Source of the DNA: Macrosoma leucophasiata
Taxonomy: Eukaryota > Arthropoda > Insecta > Lepidoptera > Hedylidae
Assembly (NCBI GenBank): GCA_036365455.1
Contig: JAWQUS010000020.1
Coordinates: 9,459,001 to 9,523,000, forward strand
DNA: 64,000 nt
Direction: 5' to 3'
Position 1 is the stretch's first letter. Each line of letters opens with the position of its first letter. The notes under the pieces were generated by a model that did not search any database, was not told where the DNA came from, and saw only the letters and a program-made list of their open reading frames with translations. The position numbers were made by a program, and so were the translations under genes. This document shows, piece by piece, positions 45,363 through 55,424 of the stretch.

Positions 45363-45670
45363 CCATAGAGCAACACGGGCCACCGGCCGCGTCGGACCGG
45401 AGGGGAGTAGCCATATTATTATGCAGGCTTTCCCCTCTGTCAAAGTACAAGCCCAAAAAGGCCAATGTCTATCGTCAAGATGTTTAAATGTGCGCGTGAA
45501 ATTGTTTATGTATTTTGTTAAAGCCAAAGTGTGGGTTTCCTAGAAAAGACGACTTTTGTAGTGTTTGTGTGTGTCACACGCATATCCCCCCGCAAAAAAT
45601 GACAGACTGTTTTGCGTCGGTAATAAACGCTAAGGCTACTCCCCTCCGGTCCACCGCGACCGGTGAATCG
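45363..45670 (-). mobile_element. MITE-like element, family L, complete
   Basis: About 308 bp. Left end ATAGAGCAACACGGGCCACC, then GTCGGACCGGAGGGGAGTAG; right end GCTACTCCCCTCCGGTCCAC, then GCGACCGGTGAATCGCC. About 40 bp of imperfect terminal inverted repeat. No target duplication is evident. Frames on both strands (45262-45543, 45276-45527) are by-products. Confidence 0.75.
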
Positions 45671-46762
45671 CCTTAGTGACGGACTATATTATATCTAAAA
45701 TATTGCATTATATATATTTATTACAATTGATTGCGTGAGTTTCGGTACAAGATAATATATCTACAACCTAGGTAAAAGTTATTAAAATGTTAACGCTATG
45801 ACTAATTAGTAATGGTAAGATACTATAAACAAACAGAGACATTCAAACGACAATATTCACCAATGCTAAAAAAATATTCATCATTTGGGTTAGATTTACA
45901 TTTAAAATGTAGCATAGTTTTTTAAATAATTACGATACCAAGATAAAACCTACTTGAAACATAAATTAAATTATTCTGTTTCAAACGTGAGATCTTCCAG
46001 GACAGTTTTTATCATAAAAGCTTTTAGTTTATTAAGGTTGACTTTCTGCGACCAAAATTTAATAAAAGATCCAGATCTTAAGTAGTCTCGCGGTCAAAGT
46101 CCTGTTGAAGAAGTCTGTTACATCTCTTTAAAGTAAGATAGCGTCATAATTATAGTACTTTATGACTCCGAAGTAATCTATTATATTTTTTGTTGACATA
46201 AGACACTTACATTTTTCTTGGACCACCATCAAACCTCCACACGTATAACTAAAGCTTAATGACTACATAAAACCATGTCGCAATTTCGGTAAAAACTTAT
46301 GCGTGACTATACATCCAGCATCAATCATGTTTTTTTCGCTGCAGGCTGAAGGAAATGAATTATGCTCTTAGTGTACAAGGTTTCGCTTGAAAAAATGTGT
46401 GAAAAATTGCTTCGATTACCTCTAATGATGAAACGCTGTGTATTTCGGTAGTCTAACAGCGTCGAGCGTTACTTCTTCGACCTTTATTCTCATTCCCTCG
46501 CGTCATTACCGCTTTTATCTTTAGTGAGATCTTCAAAAAGATTTCATTTAATCTCGACCCTCATATATCTGTTTGATAGCGTATAATCACTTGAAATCGC
46601 GGCCATTACAATAATTGAAACCTAAAAGCGATCATCGGACCTAATTAGCCTTGACTAAACCGGATTCTGGACGGGCAATACTAATAAACAAGCAGTAAGT
46701 TGAAAGCGGCCTATAAAGCCTCACAAATAAATACTGTATCGTACTAATTATCGTAAAAGTAC
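45671..46762. other. No gene seen
   Basis: AT-rich, not recognised as repeat. If the exon at 46763 is real this is intron downstream of it. Confidence 0.35.
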
Positions 46763-46864
46763 CTCTTCGCTTTACTCGTTCGCCCATTACCGAATAGCTG
46801 TCATTAAGTACGGGTGAGATAAACTCGATCAGTGCATAAGCCACCCACGGCGTGTCCAGCACGT
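46763..46864 (-). CDS. Candidate internal exon of a host gene (34 codon equivalents)
   Basis: On the minus strand a strong acceptor (ATTCCTGTTTCCAG, 46865-46878) precedes 102 nt that is open in one frame and uses G/C-ending codons unlike the flanks: VLDTPWVAYALIEFISPVL, then NDSYSVMGERVKRR. It ends at AGAG/GTACTT. It starts with two bases and ends with one base of split codons, so its length is a multiple of three. The one-base overhang G joins in phase with the two-base start GA of the 13616-13842 exon (a Gly codon). The hydrophobic run could be membrane or buried core. The protein is not recognised. An alternative donor (CGA/GTAAAG) would give 89 nt and break the phase. Confidence 0.4.
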
Positions 46865-47764
46865 CTGGAAACAGGAATCATTCTATTAATACATTGCATC
46901 CTACCTTTATCTTATCCAATCATCCATGAATACATATTAGCACTAATTGGTAGTGTATAATTTTATCTCCGAGTAATACTTATCCCACTATAAGAAAGCG
47001 TCATGCCGAGATCTTTGCCGTTTAAATTTGCCATCGCTTTAAGAAGCATAGATTACGGCGTATTACAAAGTGGAAGATAAGAAAAGTAATGTGCAAAAGT
47101 TAGCTCGTAAATTTCATCGGAAACGTCTGGTTTCGTCTTGGCCAACGATCGAAGCTGTCAGATTATCCCCGCTTCGACAGCCCGACCCAAGTTTTTCGGT
47201 CGAACTTACTATCATACAATAATCTTTATACTTTAATAGTGACCGATAAAAATACAACGAATCATTTTATTTCTGCTTGTATCTAATCTTGTAATGGATA
47301 TTTAAATCTGTATAGGTAATAGATTTCCAAAATAGAGATAAAGCGTAATTATAGAGTAGTATTCGGTAAACCAAATGTGTTTTTTTATATGGAGAATATT
47401 TAGTAATAATGTCGTCATGATAAAAATCAATTGTAGAAGTGACTTACCTCAGGAGCTTGTAATAACAGTGATTCGTTATGGCCTGGGGCTTCTCGAAGCA
47501 GTTTGGCTGAGTTGTGTTAATCTACCATGTTGATAATAGCAGTGACGCTTTTTGTAACTTTTTTCAACCGTGAATTAGTACCTTCATAAATAACACCAGT
47601 AATAAATATTTATGGTTTGTTGTCTGGGACGGATAATTGCAAATTAAATTAAAATGTTATTCATGTTATACCTACGAGTAACTATCTATCCTAGTGTGAA
47701 GAGGTGAATGTTTGTTAGTTTACTGTAAGAACATGGAAGTTATGTTTTGAGATTCACTGAGATC
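46865..47764. other. No gene seen
   Basis: AT-rich with GC-richer patches at 47120-47200 that show no exon-like open frame. Confidence 0.35.
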
Positions 47765-47917
47765 TATTTTTTTTTATGTAATGTTAGTGGCAAACAAGCT
47801 TGCAGTTCACATTGATGTTAAATGATGACTGCAGCCTCTCGACACCCACACAAAGACCAAGGTCAAAATGGTGCCTACGCCCGCGAGCTACGTGACTGGA
47901 GCTCTACCACCAGTAAT
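47765..47917 (-). mobile_element. SINE-like family A, internally deleted
   Basis: Tail side TTTTATGTAATGTTAGTGGC and CAAGGTCAAAATG, joined directly to the head GGTGCCTACGCCCGCGAGCT and CTGGAGCTCTACCACCAGTA. About 145 bp of the middle are missing while both ends are kept. Confidence 0.8.
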
Positions 47918-48573
47918 AAGAAGAATAAAGTTAGTAAAATCAACGAACTTAAGGTTAATAGCAAATGGATTTCTAAGGCAAAACATTTTATCGGCAAATT
48001 TTAACGTAATTTCGGTTTCGTGGCATATTCATTTCTTCTCAAATAAGCGATTGACTTTGAGATAAATGGTTCTAGACTCCTCAGTAATTTTTATATAAAA
48101 CCTATCTATAGACACCCCCACACGTATAGGTTTAATGAAAAAAAACAGGTTTTTTAGTTTCAGTTCCTCCATCCGTGGTTTTTTTTCTATCATTCTTTCA
48201 CTTTGAGAGAGTATAATTCATAAGCCCTTTTTTATTTTCAAACATATTAATAATTTATAATACCATTTTCTAGTATAACATTTATCCCAACTTGTAACCT
48301 CGTGGTTTTATGACTATTTGACAGTTACATTTTAAATAATTAATTGAGTAGTTAGTAAGTTTTAAAAAATGCCAGAGGCTTCAGAGTAGCGTTGTTACCA
48401 CTAGTGAGGTTAGAAATGATATTTCACTGTATGAATAAATTGTGTATGGAAATCAAGTACCTGCATGAATAGATTGATACATAACATCCTTTAGACCGTG
48501 GTTTAACACTCTATACGGGAACGCACCAACTATACCTACTCATAGACGCATGGCACTGCTGAAAATCAACCAT
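47918..48573. other. No gene seen
   Basis: AT-rich spacer. Confidence 0.4.
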
Positions 48574-49471
48574 GACTGGTGGTAGAATTCCAGTGTGGGA
48601 GCTCGTGGGCGTAGGCACCACCACATTACCTAATCTATCTGCCGCCAAATGGTAGTTTTCTCACTATCGTGGTCCGGTAAGATGGTAAGGTAGGTATGTC
48701 TCCGTAACAACTTTCACAGAGACATAACAATTTATGTCTCAGAGGTAGCAACGCATCTGCATTTTGACCTCTGGTTTTTGTGTCTATGGGCTGCAGTCAT
48801 CATTTAACATCAATGTTAACCAAAAAGCTAGCAGTGCTTAACAAAGCGAGGCAGTATATATAGCTGTTACAGTTTTATAAGGCCCAAGTGCGGCCCCATC
48901 GGGAATACTGCTAATACAAATGAGAGATTAGTGGGCGGGGAGCCCCCAAATACCAACTTGGTCCACTTGACTCCCAACAAAGACACGCCGTTCGTATTGT
49001 TAACGACCCGGGACTTACTGATAGGCTCGAACATCTGAGTCTGCGTAGAGACATTGGGAGTCTATGCATTTTATACCGTCTCTACAATGGCGAGTGCTCT
49101 GCTGAACTGTTCGTCATGGTGCCACCATCTCTTTTCCTACACCGTACTACCCGCCGAAGAGAGAAGTTCCACCCTCACCCACTGGACACCTGGCAATGTT
49201 CAACGGTGCGGTTCTCACGTTCGTTTTTGAATGTTGAATGAACTTCCCTCTGAAGTGTTCCCTCGGTGATACAATATGGAGTTCTTCCAAAATGGCGTCA
49301 AAAAAGTCCTTCAGGGCTGGCAGCGCGTTGGCGACTCCCCTGGTGTTGCACATGTTCATAGGCGACGGTGACTACTTTCCATCAGGTTGCCCGTTTGCTT
49401 GCCTGTCAATCCTTTGACATAAAAAAAGTAAACTGCATACCTGTTTGCCACCCTCATTGCATAAAAAAACT
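48574..49471 (+). mobile_element. SINE-like family A, split by a CR1-like LINE
   Basis: Head part 48574-48826 (GACTGGTGGTAGAATTCCAG to TTAACATCAATGTTAACC) and tail part 49428-49471 (GTAAACTGCATACCTGTTTG to CATTGCATAAAAAAAC). GTTAAC and GTAAAC at the two joins may be the decayed target duplication of the LINE. Confidence 0.8.
48827..49427 (+). pseudogene. CR1/jockey-superfamily LINE, C-terminal end and 3' tail
   Basis: 5'-truncated LINE. One frame reads KAQVRPHREYC, two stops, then GAPKYQLGPLDSQQRHAVRI, VNDPGLTDRLEHLSLRRDIG, SLCILYRLYNGECSAELF, HRTTRREKFHPHPLDTW and CSTVRFSRSF. After a frameshift: NELPSEVFP, KKVLQGWQRVG and SPGVAHVHRRR, then a stop. This is the region after the catalytic palm in CR1-like polymerases known from Lepidoptera. 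Its 3' UTR (GGTGACTACTTTCCATCAGG to TTGACATAAAAAAA) resembles the tail of SINE-like family A. Stops and shifts make it inactive. The minus-strand frame at 49147-49359 is a shadow. Confidence 0.75.
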
Positions 49472-49544
49472 TTATCAAGGCACTTTTATTTTTTTATTAA
49501 TTAAAGGTACGATTCCGAACTCCGCTTTACGCAGCAGGCTGCCG

Positions 49545-49569
49545 CCGTAGTGCTGCCGCAGCACTACGG
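49545..49569. repeat. Perfect 12-bp GC-rich hairpin
   Basis: CCGTAGTGCTGC and its exact reverse complement around a single base. Related CAGCACT/GCGGCAGC strings recur to 49690, suggesting a small inverted-repeat element whose ends I cannot define. Confidence 0.8.
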
Positions 49570-49714
49570 TCTCCATATATTCTCTATAATATTATATGAG
49601 ATTACATTTTAGGCTACGCGATAAAGTCGCGGCAGCAACGCAGTGGAACAGAGAGACATATGGTGCAGCACTGCGACGGCAGCACTATTGCAACCAAAGA
49701 TAATTCCTCTAATA

Positions 49715-49795
49715 TCTTTCACTGCAACCTAAAGACATCTACAAAAACCGGAGGTATAGGTATGTAGATGCGTTGCCGGCCCTAAGGTCTAAGTT
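49715..49795 (-). mobile_element. SINE-like family A, decayed 3' piece
   Basis: ACTGCAACCTAAAGACATCT, AACCGGAGGTATAGG, then GTAGATGCGTTGCCGGCCCT, in minus-strand order. Confidence 0.5.
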
Positions 49796-49799
49796 GTTA

Positions 49800-49996
49800 A
49801 GATAAATCTCCGAGGACATTACCAAACTTCGATAGTGGCACTGGGTAACTGCCAGGTAAAATGGAAAAATCTCATTGTCCAGAGATTAAAGATAATATTT
49901 ATCGCCGTAAATAAACAGATATCCCCCGACCCAAGGATCGAACCCGGAATCCCAATATAACAGAGTAGCGGCCTGCTGCCGGTAGACTACTTTGGA
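49800..49996 (-). mobile_element. tRNA-headed SINE, family I
   Basis: Head at the right: GTAGTCTACCGGCAGCAGGC and GGGTTCGATCCTTGGG on the minus strand. The body shares ACATTACCAAACTTCGATAG and AAATGGAAAAATC with the copy at 35938-36237. Confidence 0.7.
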
Positions 49997-50494
49997 CTTT
50001 GGACAATAAAAAAGTTGTTTGTAACCGACTTCAAAAAAAAGAGGAGGTTCTCAATTCATCTGAATCTTTTTTTAATAATATTTGATAAATATGCTCTTCG
50101 ACAACAACAAATTAATTTCAAATTTAAATGCTTGTAAAATAATTGCTATGGAAATTTTATTTTTATTGCCACTAGGCAGTTGAAACTATTCAACATTGAG
50201 TTTTATTTTGTGTCCGCCAGCAATGAATAAACTACGACATTAATCTTAACTTTCTTTTAAGTTTATTGTCTTCATTCAAATAGATTACAAACATAGGTAC
50301 TTATATCAGGTATTAAAAATATTTATTTTGATAGATTTATTTAAACTAGATTCTTTAAACGTAAGATATATTGTTTTTGCATTACAATGTATCTCGAAAG
50401 TCTGAAAGTGAATTTCAATCACAGGGCCACTTTCGGATAATTAGCAAATTTAAAAAGTCATCGTGAGACAGATATTATTGGAAGAATAATAAAA
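49997..50494. other. No gene seen
   Basis: AT-rich; upstream flank of the R LINE. Confidence 0.4.
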
Positions 50495-50510
50495 AATAAC
50501 AGGTACAATT

Positions 50511-51791
50511 TTGAAGAGAAGAATGAAAGAGAAGTCCGACGGGTTGTTGTGGGATGCACAGGGTGGTTTCAGAACTGGAAGAGGATGTATGGATCAAGTT
50601 TTCTCCCTCCGCAACATCGTAGAGAAGCATCTGGCTGTGAGCCAGAAGGTTTTCTGCGGTTTTGTGGATTTGGAGAAGGCGTTTGATAGGGTATTACGAA
50701 AGGAGCTGTGGGACATTTTGCCAGAGTATGGTATTGATGGCAGTCTGCTCCGTGCAATACAGTCCACGTATGTGGGCTGTCAAGCATGTGTGCGGGTAGA
50801 TGGAAGCATGTCACCCTGGTTTGATGTTAACATCGGTGTCAAACAGGGTTGCGTGCTTTCGTCTAGGCTGTTTATTATATATCTGGACAAATGCCTCCAG
50901 AGGGTGAAGTTGATGGATGTGGGAGTGCGTATGGGTGACTTAGTGGTGAACTGTCTGCTTTACGCAGATGATGCGGTAATTGTTAGCTCTACACCATCTG
51001 GGCTACAAGCACTAGTCACAGTCATGAAAGAGGATTGTATGGAGAAAGGCTTACAATTGAATGTGGATAAAACTAAAGTATTAGTATTTGAAAGAGATGA
51101 ACAGAGAACAAATGCAAGGGTAGTAGTAGATGATGCAGTGTTAGAACAGGTTGATGAAATTGTATATCTTGGATGTGCTTTTAGCAAGGATGGTAGGTAC
51201 ACCACTGACATAGAAAGAAGAGTGCTTGCTGGGAATTGCGTGAATGGAGCGTTGGGTAAGCTGCTAGAATCTAAACATCTCAGCCAGCGGGCTCGACTAG
51301 CCGTACATAATGCTTTACTTACTCCAACGCTTTTATATGGAAGCGAGAGCTGGGTATGCAGGAAAGAGCATGAAAGTAAGTTGAACGCGGTCGAGATGAG
51401 ATCTTTGCGCAAGATCTGCGGTGTATCACTCACCGATCGCGTTCGTAATGAAGATGTAAGAAAGAGACTTTGTGTGAATGATAGTATCGGTGTAAAAATG
51501 AAAAAAGGCATGCTCCGATGGTTCGGGCATATAGAAAGAATGTCGAATGAGCGAATGACTAAACAGATATACAATGCGAATGTGGATGGTTGCAGAGGCC
51601 CAGGAAGACCAAGGCTGACCTACCATGACCAAATAGGTCGAGTTCTGTCTGATGGTGGGGTCAAAAGTCTTAGGAATCGGCGTGCATGTATGAAGAGAAT
51701 GATGAAGGTAGACGAGGCACGAGAGGTTTGTCAGAACCGGGATGTCTGGCGCTCTACACTCTCTGCCTACCCCGTTAGGGACCTGGCGTGA
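50511..51791 (+). CDS. RTE-like LINE reverse transcriptase, 5'-truncated but open (family R)
   Basis: RNA-dependent DNA polymerase of a non-LTR retrotransposon, which copies its RNA into nicked chromosomal DNA. The open frame has 426 codons. It opens in the fingers (QGGFRTGRGCMDQVFSLRN, residues 18-36), with palm motif A FVDLEKAFD (Asp53), motif B GVKQGCVLSSRLF (109-121; Ser where Pro is usual after LS), motif C YADD (151-154), the thumb, and a C-terminal segment LRWFGHIERM, then RGPGRPRLTYHDQI. The N-terminal endonuclease and first polymerase motifs are absent, so the copy is truncated near 50495 and the first codon given (TTG) is not a true start. It ends after GGGACCTGGCGTGAAGATAC; the usual (ATAC)n tail is nearly lost. 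No stop interrupts it, so it is young. RTE-like is inferred from the C-terminal motif and tail; the clade is not certain. Long minus-strand frames opposite are shadows. Confidence 0.85.
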   Translation: MKRRMKEKSDGLLWDAQGGFRTGRGCMDQVFSLRNIVEKHLAVSQKVFCGFVDLEKAFDRVLRKELWDILPEYGIDGSLLRAIQSTYVGCQACVRVDGSMSPWFDVNIGVKQGCVLSSRLFIIYLDKCLQRVKLMDVGVRMGDLVVNCLLYADDAVIVSSTPSGLQALVTVMKEDCMEKGLQLNVDKTKVLVFERDEQRTNARVVVDDAVLEQVDEIVYLGCAFSKDGRYTTDIERRVLAGNCVNGALGKLLESKHLSQRARLAVHNALLTPTLLYGSESWVCRKEHESKLNAVEMRSLRKICGVSLTDRVRNEDVRKRLCVNDSIGVKMKKGMLRWFGHIERMSNERMTKQIYNANVDGCRGPGRPRLTYHDQIGRVLSDGGVKSLRNRRACMKRMMKVDEAREVCQNRDVWRSTLSAYPVRDLA

Positions 51792-51809
51792 AGATACAAT
51801 TTTTATATT

Positions 51810-52093
51810 ATTTAAAAAACGACAACATTGAAATTAGGACCAGTAGTTTCGGAAATAAGGGTCTCTTTATTTCCGAAACTACTGGTCCTGATTTCAATGT
51901 TGTCTTTTCACCATTTGTCTCCAAAACAAATGAGCCTAAAATTTTGTACAAAATCCCAAAAAAGTTACTATTACTTAACTTTACTAATACTATACTTTAT
52001 AAGTAGTAAGGTATTAATTTTGATAAAACAGAAAATTCATTAACTGTACGGAACCCTATGAACGTACTTCCGACTTGTACTTGGCCGCTTTGT
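51810..52093 (+). mobile_element. Family B element, 3' part
   Basis: CTGATTTCAATGTTGTCTTT, TGAGCCTAAAATTTTGTACA, GTACGGAACCCTATG, then GACTTGTACTTGGCCG at the end. The start of the element is absent; its place holds the inverted arm of a hairpin. Short frames here have no domain. Confidence 0.65.
51821..51904. repeat. 37-bp hairpin with one mismatch inside family B
   Basis: Arms 51821-51857 and 51868-51904 pair along 37 bases with a single mismatch (position 15 of the left arm) around a 10-base loop. The right arm (TTTCCGAAACTACTGG) is normal B sequence, as at 44240; the left arm is an inverted copy of it. Confidence 0.9.
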
Positions 52094-52509
52094 TCATGAC
52101 GGAAACCAGTGCAAACCGCATTAACATGCTCACTTGTTTTTTTAGTGATTTAAAAATTAATGCACCTTTTGGACAACGGGTTTACTGAAAAGAGAAATAA
52201 TATTAGGTATAATTACTCTTAACGGATCAGCTTAAGAAAATCTAAAAGTGTAATAGAACCCATGACCAATTACCGTTCTTCTTTTACTCGTCTATTTTGT
52301 AAGCAATTAGTCACATACTTTAGAAGTTTTTTAACCTAACGGTAAATCAGCCGCACGTAGGGGCGGGAGATATAATTTTATCTGATTTATGCGTTCGTCT
52401 CCATGGATTCGAAGAGTCCTGTCTCATTATTAAGGATGCGACTATTGTAAAGGTAAACTTCAATGAATCGATACGTTCCGGCTAATTTAAGAAGTACGGC
52501 TACACTCAG
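52094..52509. other. No gene seen
   Basis: AT-rich spacer. Confidence 0.4.
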
Positions 52510-52912
52510 TTCTATCCGACCAAAACTAGATGTGGCCGGTAGCCGCCGATTAAACCTAAGTGTAATATAGACTTACGGCCGATTGCAAAGTCGTAATAAA
52601 ATGCGTTTTACGTTCTTAAATGAGTTCAAAAACACTATTTGGATTTCACCGACAAAATTTGTTCGTGATAAGGTTGAAATTGAAAGCAAATTTTAAACTA
52701 AAACGCGTTTTAATAAACACAGTTGTCATAGCAAACGGTGAAATTATTCACGGTTATTACTAAGAGTAGTCGGTTCAACAGCCTGTAAAAATGTTACTGT
52801 CAGCAAAATAAAAATACCTAAAAACGAACGGCGAACCCTTTGGCCTAACCTGGCTAAGTCGGGGGAAGTCGGGGGCGCCCATGGTCCACACCTAGTTTTA
52901 GCCGGATAGAAT
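52510..52912. mobile_element. MITE-like element, family S
   Basis: About 403 bp with terminal inverted repeats: left TTCTATCCGACCAAAACTAG, right (minus strand) TTCTATCCGGCTAAAACTAG, continuing ATGTGG/GTGTGG. No target duplication is evident. The minus-strand frame 52744-52938 crosses its right end by chance. Confidence 0.7.
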
Positions 52913-54556
52913 AAAAAGGATACATCGAGTAATGTCATACAAAAACTTGGTGTGAATATATAAACATGACAAAAACAGTGAAATGTAAATATTTGTACTT
53001 AGTTTTAAGTATGTTCTGAAAAACATCGATGTTTCGATACATTGTGTATCGTTCGCCTCCCTACTCATTACAGGTTGACTTTGAGTGATGTGCAGGACCC
53101 GAAGAAAAATGCTGTGTTTAACCCTTTCGTTTATGATTTAATTCTTATTGGCAATGGAATGTGACGAATTGGTAAGTTGTGGTGCTTCTACTCGTGACTG
53201 TGTGGGATCTTTCGTCTTTCTGTATCTCGCTGCTTTGAAACAATACTGTCGTATCTCAAAATGAGTGAATTTTTCAGTAGAGCACTTTAAAGTTTTTTCA
53301 AACCTTCAAATGCCGTATTTTTTTATTTTATGCGCAAATGTTGATGAAACTTGAATAAAACACGAAAAATATATTGTTGTATATGTATATTAAAAGTTCT
53401 TAAGAAAATAGTACTCATTTAGTACTAAATATTGAAAATGACTACTAGGTCTTAGACTTATAACAAAATAACACAGACAAACTTATGAAGATTATGGGCT
53501 CATTACAAAAAATACTAGGAAAAAGTTAGGTTATTTTTAATAACAGTGGTGTATTTAGAAATAATACAAAATATTAAGTATGTTTTTCTCAATGATACTG
53601 ATACATTTTGAGTTGTGACATCTTAGCATTATTTATTTTAAATCAATATTGTAACAGTACGAATTCGGTCTTTCTTTTACAAAAAAACTTAAAGTAAATA
53701 ACATGTTCCATGGAATAATAAAGTATTAACTGGTTTTACAACAAGTAATAAACATACTAAAATTAGAAAAAATATAGAAAAATGAGAAAGTTTAACTTCT
53801 TTAAAAATAGCTAGCTAGTTCTGGAAACCAAACAGAACAGTATAAAAAAACTCAAAATTGAACAACTTAGCTTTTACCATCATATTATAATTTTATTTCT
53901 AAACACAAAACACAGTTTATATAAGTCTCTATTTTGTACAGTCTTTTAAAAAAGCTATCTAAATATCTGACTATAATATAATACTTTGAGATCATACTAA
54001 TCAATTCGCAAGTTTTACATTACTAATATGTAACAAAATACTTTCAACGTGTCATACGGCTACTGTGAGCCTATGTAAGTATATGTTAATATCAATTATA
54101 AGTATATTTCGAGAACTTAACGATAACCGACCCCCCTGTAAAAACCCTAAAGATTCTCATTTTAGAATTGTATAACACCTAACAATCCTCGTTTCTTCTT
54201 TTCACACACTTCCCTCCAATTTTCGTATGCTTGGGTCTAAACTATATTATTATTTTGTATGTGCCACAATAACTTGTGTACAATAACTTTATTAAAATGT
54301 TCCTCTTCGTATGATGTTTTGTAGTAGAAGGCATCATTATGAGAGTCGTCTGGATCAAGTTAAAAAAAATATATGTCAGTAAGTTATACTGTAGGCACTA
54401 TAGTTCTCATAATGCCGGTAGATACGATTAAGTGAAGTGGACGAGTAACTCTCCTGAGTTACTCGAACACAGCCCGAGAGCGTCTGTTTAAATGACGTCA
54501 ATATATTTAAAATATTAGGTTAAACTCGCATGTGATAATCCTGTTTTCATAACTTT
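52913..54556. other. No gene seen (1.6 kb, very AT-rich)
   Basis: No repeat or gene recognised. 53074-53172 is bordered by splice-like signals on the plus strand but has stops in all frames. Confidence 0.4.
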
Positions 54557-54703
54557 TTTTTATGTAATTGAAGTGGCAAACAAGCATGCAGTTCACATTG
54601 ATGTTACGTGATGACTGCAGCCTATAAACACTTACACAAAGACCAAGGTCAAAATGCAGATGCGTTACTCCTGAGGCCTAAGGTGTTAAGCCTCTGTGCC
54701 GAA
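54557..54703 (-). mobile_element. SINE-like family A, 3' half
   Basis: TTTTTTTATGTAATTGAAGT, GGCAAACAAGCATGCAGTTC, then AATGCAGATGCGTTACTCCT, ending at CTCTGTGCCGAAAATTACTA where BEL/Pao sequence begins. Confidence 0.8.
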
Positions 54704-55372
54704 AATTACTAATAGCACAATTTCATCCACTACCGCACGTCTTTATGACGTCTTAGGACTCGTAGAGAATTGTGGCTTCTCCAGTTAGACTGGGATTAAG
54801 TACCGCCATAGCGCATTGTCCGTTTATGGCAAATTTATTTATCGGAATTACCGCTTCTTTCGCATATTTCTTTCTCCGCCAAATAGGTATAGAGAAAGAC
54901 TCATAAGTCTCAATACTCGGGTTTGCCGATGCTAGCGAGCAAGCGCTGTGTGATAGTCTTACCACGTGAAAAATGGTGACGAACCATTCGCTTTTTCGAG
55001 TATTGTCACGCTGGACTGCAACTTTTAATTTCTATAATTAGGCAAAAATACTGGATCTTAACAGCATGTCGCGTGGTACGCAAACGTAGGTATTCACAAA
55101 TATATCCAGTGCTTTCGATTAAATCCTAGGCCTACATTTCCGCTAATGGGAGAACTACCCAGATGTCGCTTTAGAGGAATGTAAAGCCTTTACTCAAATA
55201 GGTGTTGATTATGCCGGCACTCTTTACTAACACAGCCAAAAGGCATATAATAATATAAGTTTCTTTATTTGTCTGGTGACTAAGGCAGTCTACATAGAAT
55301 TTGCATCAGACTTGAGTTCCGCAACTTTCATAAATTGGTTTAAACGATTCATTTACAGACATGGATATCTAG
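54704..55372 (+). pseudogene. BEL/Pao retrotransposon pol remnant (RT end, RNase H, integrase)
   Basis: Debris of an LTR-retrotransposon polyprotein in the right order but many frames. NSTISSTTARLYDVLGLV at 54713-54766 is the segment between polymerase and RNase H. LGFADASEQAL near 54915 is the RNase H start (normally GFCDAS). IQCFRLNPRPTFPLMGELP at about 55104-55160 leads into the integrase. FTQIGVDYAGTL at 55190-55225 holds the first catalytic Asp. ICLVTKAVYIEFASDLSS and FINWFKRFIYRHG follow to 55366. Large parts between are missing, no LTRs are seen nearby, and stops and frameshifts abound. Long dead. Confidence 0.7.
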
Positions 55373-55424
55373 TATACCTACTCATTACTGCTAAGTACCT
55401 AAGAGCCATAGTAGTAAAATCTAG

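Noticed and set aside
49147..49359. 70-codon minus-strand frame
   Set aside because: Antisense of the CR1-like LINE C-terminus, whose plus-strand frame shows the conserved motifs.
50960..51574. 204-codon frame on the minus strand
   Set aside because: Exact antisense of the reverse transcriptase; no motif; typical shadow frame.
53074..53172. Plus-strand exon bordered by TTACAG and GGTAAGT
   Set aside because: Length is a multiple of three and both splice signals look good, but every reading frame contains a stop, so it is at most non-coding.
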